Source: Paracamarosporium sp. OC-R06-R3
Lineage: Eukaryota; Ascomycota; Dothideomycetes; Pleosporales; Didymosphaeriaceae
Direction of reading: 5' to 3'
Length of the DNA stretch: 14,884 nucleotides
Assembly: GCA_019828545.1 (NCBI GenBank)
Contig: JACVRA010000452.1
Location: 1 to 14,884 of the forward strand
The first letter of the stretch is position 1, and the number at the start of each line of letters is the position of its first letter. The notes beneath the pieces are model-generated. The model searched no databases. It was not told where the DNA came from and was given only the letters and a program-made list of their open reading frames with translations. A program made the translations under genes and the position numbers. Below are positions 8,931 to 14,884 of the stretch, piece by piece.

Positions 8931-9996
8931 GACAGAAAATGTTGGAGACGCTTCGGCGCCATGGAAGATGCGCGAGAATAGGTCCTTCTTTGATCTACTG
9001 CAATGGTGCATAAGAGCAGCAGATGAGAAAGATTTGCGAGAGTGGTTTAAATTAGTGAGACCACCGGTTTTCCGGATGTTGGAGGATAGTGATATCGAGT
9101 GGAATGCGAAAGCGTGCCAGATCATCACCCAGCTAGTGCGAAAGGCACCTAGAAGCATGAAGGAAGAGTGTCGGAATCTATTCTCCGAAGATCTGTTTGG
9201 TTGCTTCAATTATCTCCCCACTCTGACTCCTGCGCAAGATTCTGCAAAGCTACTAGCGCATGTGTATCCGGCTCTGATATCCTTTGTGCCTATAGCGGAG
9301 GAGAAAATTGCAGACCACAGCTGGCAAACTACATCTTCAGTGGAGAACCAGCGTACAAATAATTCATCACTCAACGATAAGGACGTTCGCTTCCTCGACA
9401 AGATCGTCCGGCAAGGTGCCATAGCTGTTCTTCATCATGCCCCAAGTCCGACCACTTATCCTGACCTCACGACTCTCGTTTTGGAAAATCTCATACGCCT
9501 CATCATTGCGCAGGAAGTCGAATGGGTCAAGCACGCCAACGATCTCCTCCCTTTGCTTCACGACATCCTCCGCGACAGGTTCAGTCCCGCGCACCCTGAC
9601 CTCCCATTTGCAGCAGCCAGGTGCATCAGAATATGCATTTCAAATGGTTGGCCTCGTATGGGTGAGTGTTTCTCTACCCCCCTTTTCTCTTTTTTAGGTT
9701 TTTTCTCTCTCTGCAGTACGAATTCTAATTGTGACTGTCCCATAGATGCCAAACGCTTACAGGATATGTACCTCTCTGTCGCTACAGCTTGGGTTAATTG
9801 TTCGGGGTATGAAAAAGACTCAGGGCGACTTGAAGCAATGAAACTGGAGTTGAAGCACTCTACGGTGTACTTGGAGCGCGCTTTCTATAGACCTGGGTTC
9901 GACATGGATGCGACGAATTGGTGGACTGGAGAGAAAGAGAGAGTTAGGAGAGACAAAGCACCGTGGATAGCTATGCTGGGATTATGCAGCGAATGA
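6906..9996 (+). CDS. CCA-adding tRNA nucleotidyltransferase fused to a Tti2-like protein, 966 aa (long form)
   Basis: Exons are 6906-8523, 8630-9661 and 9746-9996. Introns are 8524-8629 (GTATGT...CTGAC...TCAG) and 9662-9745 (GTGAGT...CATAG). Residues 92-616 are a class II CCA-adding enzyme, which adds the 3' CCA end to tRNAs. Visible motifs are GGWVRDKLLG with the metal-binding pair Asp152/Asp154 in SHDVDVAI (motif A), RRDATVNAMFYN (251-262, motif B), DDPLRVLRLVRFASRL (296-311) and KRERVGIEME (337-346). The C-terminal KPGPWM element is as in yeast Cca1. From residue 617 the same frame continues into a helical Tti2-family region: LTLTIRPLFSQ, APWK, WFKLVRPPVFRMLEDSDI. Tti2 belongs to the Tel2-Tti1-Tti2 cochaperone that matures PI3K-like kinases. 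The first 45 residues contain no acidic residue and eight Arg, so they look like a mitochondrial presequence. Two features are odd: the fusion itself, and a candidate extra intron at the domain border (see the separate entry). The Tti2 part is shorter at its N-terminus than stand-alone Tti2 proteins. Confidence 0.88.
8861..8925 (+). other. Candidate alternatively spliced intron at the CCA/Tti2 boundary (65 nt)
   Basis: The donor is AAAA|GTGAGC and the acceptor is TCTCTTCTCGCAG|C, a strong pyrimidine tract. Two possible branch sites (CTGAC, CTTAC) lie in TTTCCTGACGCTTACG about 20-30 nt upstream. The length suits the other introns in the window. It is not a multiple of three, and splicing puts an in-frame TAA at 8928-8930. 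Retained, it has no stop and encodes residues 617-638, including IRPLFSQ, the sequence expected at the start of the Tti2 core. It therefore reads convincingly both as intron and as coding sequence. Confidence 0.55.
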
Positions 9997-10694
9997 GTCG
10001 AAACATCGCAAAGGGGGTGGACATGTGTGATCTACACCAGAGGGTACTATTTCCTTGGTCCCTGATGTGTGTTTAGGGCTATCGTCTCTGACTTTGATAA
10101 TGTTATTTCGAGTCTATGCGGCACACGTACCATAACTACTGCAGGGAAAGCTATAGAGTATGTAGCTGTCGTCATGATAATTGATGATTCTCGTACGTTT
10201 TAGGCTGATCAGCGTAATTTGCCATACGCTATGCCTGATATGCATATCTTAGTTGTTTAAACGCCCGAACGTTGAACAAGCATTCCTACAACGCCCCAAA
10301 ATAAGTAACTTGGTTAGCTTGAATCTAACTGGAGTGGGGGTTCTATTAGGGAATTAGTTTGCGATGATTGACACGGTCAAAGAACCGACTGGTACGTCAT
10401 TCCGCCCCCATCACGGGAATTACGGCAGCAGTCTTACAGATCCGCAGAAAATCCTCCCAGGAGGGAGGAAACAATGCTACCAGGCAACTTAGACAGCCAC
10501 TCGTAATCAGAAATTCGCAGTAATAAGTCGAAGATAGTGCGCTCGCATTTAGCAGCATGACGGGAGCCAAGGAAGGCTTGGAGACGAGCATGATACGAGG
10601 CTTTGATCTTTGTACATGTGCTAGCTAGCTAGATAGATCATTTAAGATGTAGTATTCATCGAGTTCAAACAGTTCGCAGTATTGCATCTTCAGC
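9997..10694. other. Intergenic region downstream of CCA1-TTI2, no gene seen
   Basis: About 700 nt that must contain the 3' UTR of the fusion gene and the promoter of the secreted-protein gene. It is less GC-rich than the coding parts. A CTAGCTAGCTAG run with flanking GATAGATC lies at about 10620-10638, shortly before the next start codon. The only notable open frame (10397-10591, minus) has no conserved sequence. I find no tRNA or other RNA gene. Confidence 0.5.
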
Positions 10695-11713
10695 ATGCGC
10701 AAATCTTCTCCCAAGACGTTGCTCCTCATAGCGTCAACCCTACTTTCGGCGCAAGCACAAAACACCACAAACACAACATCACCCAACTGCGGCAAGCGCA
10801 ATTCATGGATCAACTCTGGGAACAGCACTGCAAATTCGACCGGTCTGCGTGAGTTTACATGGACCAACAGTAGCATTGCTGAGCGGCTCAATCCGGACCC
10901 CTGGTATATGTCTGTTCTCGTCAACGACACATCACGCGTGGAGGATAATAACGGCTTCTGGGGCGGTGCCCAACTGGCGGCCTACGTGAGCGTGCCTAAC
11001 AAAGTGGTCAACGCGAGTCTGTGCACGTACCAATTCGGCAGCATCAACGCGACGCTAGAGGACAGCGTAGATGATGGACATAACTCCTGTGAAGGGGCAC
11101 TGAGCAACGAGTGTATGGAGTTTTTGAGGGGCAAAATACTAGGTTCATCAATTACTGATGGAGGAAGAAGATGTCCGAGTTACAGTGACGCTGGGCCAGA
11201 CGGATCCGAAGCGTTAAAGAAGGCGTGTCCGCATATAAGGGGCGGCACTGCTAGTAAGTTGACACCTTCCCTCTCGCTTCCCGTTGTTCCAACTTGTCAA
11301 AGTCGGCTGGCTGACAGCGCAATGAAGGTACCGAACCCAGAGACATGACAAATACCACTTGCACCCTCAACACGCTCCCCAACATTGATATTCCAGATGA
11401 TTATCACACGTTCGGCACGGGGTCTGCGGCTTCTCCCTACGAGTCCTATGGGTATCGTGGTAATCTGACGCAAACGTATGACTTGATGGTTCGCCAAACA
11501 ATACCGCATGTGCTATATGGCTTGTTCGTTGATCCGAATTCCGACCTGATGCAGGAAACGGTGCAATTTGTTTGCGTGACTCCGAATAGAACGGCGGAGG
11601 GAAGTCGTGTGCCTGAGGGTACAACACCCTGGGAGAACAAGGGAGTGGAATTGGTTGCTGGGAGGGTGGCAGTGTTGGTTGCTGGTGTGTTGGGGATGAT
11701 GCTTGTGCTATAA
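10695..11713 (+). CDS. Secreted N-glycosylated protein, possibly GPI-anchored, 314 aa, one intron; family not recognised
   Basis: I do not recognise the family. Exons are 10695-11253 and 11328-11713. The intron 11254-11327 (74 nt) has a GTAAGT donor, GGCTGAC branch and GAAG acceptor; the alternative acceptor at 11342 also keeps frame and would remove five residues. The protein begins MRKSSPKTLLLIASTLLSAQAQ, a clear signal peptide with cleavage likely after AQA or SAQ. About eleven N-glycosylation sequons follow, eight of them before residue 120 (for example NTT, NST, NSS, NDT, NAS, NAT). The mature part has eight Cys, which could form four disulfides. The last 22 residues are hydrophobic (LVAGRVAVLVAGVLGMMLVL) with no charged tail after them, the layout of a GPI-anchor signal, with an Arg inside as a blemish. 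Expected place: cell wall or outer plasma membrane. Function unknown. Confidence 0.8.
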
Positions 11714-12306
11714 GTGCAGTGACAAACTGTCTTGTGGACAAATACTTCACAATGGGCCAACAAAACGACGTTCTATGAAGCCGTTCATTGTTGTCAAGCT
11801 TGGCCCATGTTCTCAACGGCTTGTGTCTTGCCATGCCCTACACGGCGATGACTTTCGTACATCTTATCCTGGGGCATCGCATAGGTGGAGGCATCCTCAA
11901 GCGTCCTGGTCAAAAAGTACGATATGCCGCAATTGGTCATATATTCCGCCCTTGTAGTGTACCTTGGCATAACACGAATACTATACAGGCAAGCGTGAGC
12001 GAGAACCTTTAAGTGATATTCAAACTATGTTGACCAATGCCAGTCGTTATCATCAATTGTTAGCTATCAAAATTGACATGCAAAACTTTAAGGATGTCCT
12101 CTTGTTATGTCAGTACCGCCCATTCTCTGATAGCGAAAATCGGCCTGCGAAACAGTTGACATAACCCATGTTGCACGCCAGGTCTCGTTCAATCTTTCGT
12201 GGCCAAATATGGAATGTAAGACACCAGGAACACCCGCTAACGCAGGCCGCTACTGTATTTCTCGCCCATTTCCCCATAGCCAAAATAGTACTATCGTAGT
12301 GACTGT
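11714..12306. other. Convergent 3' region, no gene seen
   Basis: About 590 nt between the stop codons of the secreted-protein gene and the PAM2-motif gene, presumably their 3' UTRs. Short open frames here (for example 11788-12012 plus, 12110-12325 minus) lack conserved motifs and coding composition. I see no repeat or RNA gene. Confidence 0.5.
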
Positions 12307-13109
12307 TCACGAGGCGAAGTTGCACTTGCCTTTGTCGTTGTTGTTGTTCTTACCCTTGCGTGAGTAATTTCCGTCTGTAAGAGTCAACTCAACTCAACGC
12401 AGGCTACAATATCACCTACCGAAAGATCCCATGTACCAGTGACCATGCCCGGTGAGGTAGTTCGGGGCGGATGGGTAGAGAGGCTGCGCCCGGCCATAAT
12501 TGTACCTAGAACATCAGGGTAAATGTGCACCTGATTGGCACAACGTTGTTTAACTTACGTGACGGGCCACGGAGCGCCTCCTGTGGGGAAGTATACCGAT
12601 CCGTAGTTGGGGAAAGCGACAGCATGTGCAGCCTCAGTCTCAGGCGCGATTCGAGCTCTACCAAATGAAGGGCCGGCCTGATTGAACGCGTGGTCGGTAT
12701 AGTTGGTCTGGGTGTTCGCGTACGGGCTGTATTGGGGACTTGGGTAGTAGTGCATGCGGGCGGCATTGGTAGGCTTCTGCATGTAGTATGGGTGTCCTGG
12801 TTGTTCAGGATGACCAAGGGCCCCGGCCCCATAAGCACCAGTCACAGGTACTCTAGAAGCGAAGTGTCGCCTTTCGGCAACAGGAACAGCTTCTAGGACG
12901 GTGGACGCGGAGCTGGTCTCAGACTTCGATGGTGACGACGGACCAGAGGTTGACGGGTGGGAAACCGCTCCTGGAACAAATGGCGCGGCGCGTGGATTGA
13001 ATTCAAAGCGGGTACCGGAAGGGAGAAAGAGAGCGGACGGGATGGAAGGAGGCCCTACCATGAAGGGGGGGAAAGGGGAGAGTTTACCTTTTGCGAGGGA
13101 AGATTCCAT
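12307..13109 (-). CDS. Proline-rich disordered protein with a PAM2-like motif, 234 aa, two introns
   Basis: No named family is recognised. Exons are 13109-12559, 12505-12420 and 12374-12307. Introns are 12558-12506 (53 nt, GTAAGT...CCTGAT...CTAG) and 12419-12375 (45 nt, GTAGGT...TTGACTCTTACAG). Both keep frame, and the joined sequence continues in the same style (TYNYGRAQPLYPSAPNYL, then HGHWYMGSFGDGNYSRKGK), which supports the model; unspliced, the frame stops right after the first donor. The protein is rich in Pro, Ser, Tyr, Asn and Gly, with no predicted fold. Residues 35-47 read FEFNPRAAPFVPG, a good match to the PAM2 consensus (LNPxAxxFxP) that binds the MLLE domain of poly(A)-binding protein. 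This suggests a role in mRNA translation, decay or transport, by inference only. The C-terminal RKGKNNNNDKGK is basic and Asn-rich. The start is well placed (AAAAAATGG). Confidence 0.78.
12969..13007 (-). other. PAM2-like motif in the 12307-13109 protein
   Basis: Codons 35-47 encode FEFNPRAAPFVPG. The PAM2 consensus has a hydrophobic residue (usually Leu) before Asn, then Ala, Phe and Pro at fixed spacing. Here Phe replaces Leu, while Asn38, Ala41, Phe44 and Pro46 are all in register. It is embedded in disordered Pro/Ser-rich sequence, as PAM2 motifs usually are. Confidence 0.7.
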
Positions 13110-13756
13110 TTTTTTGTGTGTTTTGTCCTAGCTTGAAAGCATAGACAGCTGTGAAAAGAGACAGGACGTAGGTCAGTGTTGCTGTGAGGTAGAGACTTGA
13201 ATCAGTGATACATGAGAGTCCGTGGATGCACCGCGTGCGAAACCTGGGTAACGCGCGCGGTGAAGGCGATTGTTGAAACGAGACGTCACCACGAGTCGGC
13301 GAGCCTATCACCGGCGCAACTACTCACTTTACCCTACGATGCCGAGCGTGAGAGGAGGAGTATGGAAGTTGATCAAGGCGATAGTTCCGCGCTTGTTGTT
13401 ATATGTTATATACCAGCTGGACGACTCTTTGCGAAGGCGGCCAAAAGCATGTAGTGTTGTTGGCTCGCGAATTACTGCGTTTTTTTTGTTTCACTCTGGG
13501 GCACGAAATTGATGGTTATGTTGTCCGCTGTCGCGAAAAACCTCGTGTTAATGCAGGTTCCCGAACATGGATCTCTTGCTCGCTTTAGTTGAACAGCTGT
13601 TTTTTTTTTCTTTCCGAGTCTGGCTGTTCATATAGCAAGTACCCATCGAGGGTATGGAAAGTGGGTACAACATGCGGCTAATGTACGCCATGGAAGCAAA
13701 TGTAGTGCCTGTGCCAAACACAATATCTCTTGAGGATAGCACCGGGCCTAGACGCC
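13110..13756. promoter_or_regulatory. Upstream region of the PAM2-motif gene and 3' region of the TMEM42-like gene
   Basis: About 650 nt between two minus-strand genes; it should hold the promoter of the PAM2-motif gene and the 3' UTR of the TMEM42-like gene. It has T runs near 13481-13488 and 13591-13600 (A runs on the transcribed minus strand). None of the short open frames looks coding. No regulatory motif stands out. Confidence 0.5.
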
Positions 13757-14451
13757 CTATTTCAAAACGCCGTCCTCATCATCGCTACTCCTATCTCCAT
13801 TGTTGACACTATCAAGCTCGATATCAGCTGTTTCGTGTTCCTCGTCATCGTCTCGAAATGCTTCCCCTTCCGCGTTCAGCAGAGGCTCTGAGCGTACATT
13901 ATCCTCCGTCTCCTTCTTCAGCCCCTCTTCTCTTCTGCCGATTATGACGCTTCCAGCTACCAACAGCGCAGCACCTAGCCACCACAGTCCCGGCAGCGAT
14001 TCAGAGAATATTACCAAACCCAGGATGGCGGTAATCATGAAGTTGGCAGATGTGTTTATGACACTGACGCGGACGGTGGAGGATGCGAGTGTCAGGGCAC
14101 GTGTAAACAGACCCCACATGACGGCATTGAAGAGGAGGTTGAGACCGAAGAAAAGCTACTCGTTGTGTACATGTGAGCTTCAGCTTGCAATGCGAAGACA
14201 AGTGCTGGAAGCTTACCCCGCGTATGCCAAACTCGACAACTTTATTCGAAGCATCTAGGCCGAGCGCATGCGCTATAGAGCTTGACCATGAGGCCGTGAG
14301 CTCCGTCGTTGTGCTGCTTCGCGTAAGCAGCTATCGCGGAGACGGTGGAGACAACATACAGCTTCGCGAAAACGCCATTGAACGCTGCGCATCCGCCGCT
14401 CGCGACGGCTAGTACAAGCCATGAAGACGAATTGGCTTTTGTGGTTAACAT
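13757..14451 (-). CDS. TMEM42/EamA-like membrane protein, 195 aa, two introns
   Basis: This is a small multi-pass membrane protein of the drug/metabolite transporter (EamA) type, like TMEM42; substrate unknown. Exons are 14451-14360, 14313-14217 and 14155-13757. Introns are 14359-14314 (46 nt, GTATGT...CTTAC...GCAG) and 14216-14156 (61 nt, GTAAGC...GCTGA...GTAG). The spliced sequence reads continuously as the family does: SSSWLVLAVASGGCAAFNGV, FAKLTTTELTASW, EFGIRGLFFGLNLLFNAVMW, TRALTLASSTVRVSVINTSA, LPGLWWLGAALLVAGSVI. There are about four hydrophobic segments (residues 11-29, about 63-84, 97-118, 124-140). That is roughly half of a full ten-helix DMT carrier, so it may act as a dimer. The tail after IIGRREE is highly acidic (DDDEEHE, DDEDG) and probably cytosolic. 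The ATG at 14451 has G at -3. A minimal upstream ORF overlaps it (see findings). Confidence 0.9.
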
Positions 14452-14843
14452 CGCATCAGCGCTCGATCCAAGTCGTGGTATACGATCTACTCGACTCCAT
14501 CAGTGTCTGAGGCTTGTGTGGTGAGCTCAGTTCCGAATGGAGACCGAGGGCAAGCGCTCAGCTTAGTCATCACAACATTGGGAACCCTCGCTTTCTCTAT
14601 CCCCCTTCTACTTGGATCAGACATCCATTGGCAAGGGCATGCCAAGGGTGGGGATGGGAATAAACAATAGTAGTACGTTTCTCAGTGAGTGTGCACAGAT
14701 GTTGATTGCTATAATTTTCATAGCAACTTTTCCACTTACATCACCGCCCAGTTCCAGCGTAACGTGTTCCACCAGTCAGTGCTCAACACCAGTCAGTGAG
14801 CCACCCCACCAAAATCGCGACGCGTCTCTACATTGAACCCACT
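14452..14843. promoter_or_regulatory. Divergent promoter between the TMEM42-like gene and the next gene
   Basis: About 390 nt between two presumed start codons on opposite strands. It contains a perfect 12-nt direct repeat CACCAGTCAGTG at 14770-14781 and 14787-14798, close to the right-hand gene. An open frame at 14612-14836 is not conserved-looking and stops just before the ATG at 14844, so I do not call it. Confidence 0.45.
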
Positions 14844-14884
14844 ATGGCCACCACAACGCACGCCCAGCAGCTCCAAAAAGAAGC
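14844..14884 (+). CDS. Probable 5' end of a gene cut by the window edge
   Basis: The last 41 nt open with ATG (context CACTATGGCC, +4 G) and read MATTTHAQQLQKE without a stop before the window ends. The Ala/Thr/Gln-rich start looks like a normal fungal N-terminus, and the divergent spacing from the TMEM42-like gene fits a promoter. Too little is present to name a product, and it could be chance. Confidence 0.4.
   Translation, partial: MATTTHAQQLQKE

Noticed and set aside
8968..9996. Stand-alone Tti2 gene starting at the ATG at 8968
   Set aside because: This start would lose the conserved IRPLF and PW residues just upstream, which are encoded in the same frame as the CCA part. It could still exist as a minor product.
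11367..11834. 155-aa minus-strand open frame opposite the secreted protein
   Set aside because: It lies antisense to a clearly coding exon with sequons and a hydrophobic tail, and has no motif of its own.
11788..12012. 74-aa plus-strand open frame in the convergent region
   Set aside because: Short, with no conserved motif, located in presumed 3' UTR, and no splice-supported extension found.
1..14884. tRNA genes, transposon remnants, terminal repeats or RIP-like AT-rich blocks
   Set aside because: Scanning both strands by eye I found no GGTTCGA-type T-arm in a tRNA context, no transposase motifs, no long repeats and no sharp AT-rich block.

Overview
This is a compact stretch of nuclear DNA from a filamentous ascomycete. 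Evidence: every well-supported gene has short spliceosomal introns (45 to 106 nt, GTAAGT/GTGAGT-type donors, CTGAC/CTTAC-like branch sites just before the acceptor), CT-rich leaders, and products of the ascomycete type (sterol C8 isomerase, TRAPP subunit Trs85, Tti2). Dothideomycetes/Pleosporales is my best guess, but that is inference. I see no transposon, CRISPR array, rRNA or tRNA gene, or secondary-metabolite cluster.

Layout from left to right: ERG2 sterol C-8 isomerase (minus, 298-1017, one intron). A divergent promoter region of about 1.35 kb follows. Next is an OTU-family deubiquitinase (plus, 2372-3492, two introns), which converges on TRS85, a TRAPP complex subunit (minus, 4224-6594, one intron). 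TRS85 shares a short divergent promoter with a large plus-strand gene (6906-9996). That gene encodes a CCA-adding tRNA nucleotidyltransferase fused in frame to a Tti2-like HEAT-repeat protein. After it come an unrecognised secreted, N-glycosylated, possibly GPI-anchored protein (plus, 10695-11713, one intron), a small proline-rich protein with a PAM2-like poly(A)-binding-protein motif (minus, 12307-13109, two introns), and a TMEM42/EamA-type membrane protein (minus, 13757-14451, two introns). The probable first codons of another plus-strand gene start at 14844 and run off the window.

The genes are mostly unrelated housekeeping functions: sterol synthesis, ubiquitin editing, vesicle tethering/autophagy, tRNA 3'-end maturation and PIKK assembly. 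I see no operon-like logic. The standout is the CCA/Tti2 locus. At the boundary between the two domains there is a well-formed 65-nt candidate intron (8861-8925). If it is retained, one long protein is made and the 'intron' itself encodes the conserved IRPLF segment of Tti2. If it is removed, the reading frame hits TAA immediately after the junction and yields a normal-length CCA-adding enzyme. The same gene also has nested in-frame ATGs (6906/6915, 7035, 7140) that would produce mitochondrial, nuclear and cytosolic forms. The locus therefore looks like one gene with several products, controlled by splicing and by start choice.

All intron and exon boundaries were placed by eye from splice consensus, reading phase and remembered family resemblance. 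No alignment or transcript data were available.
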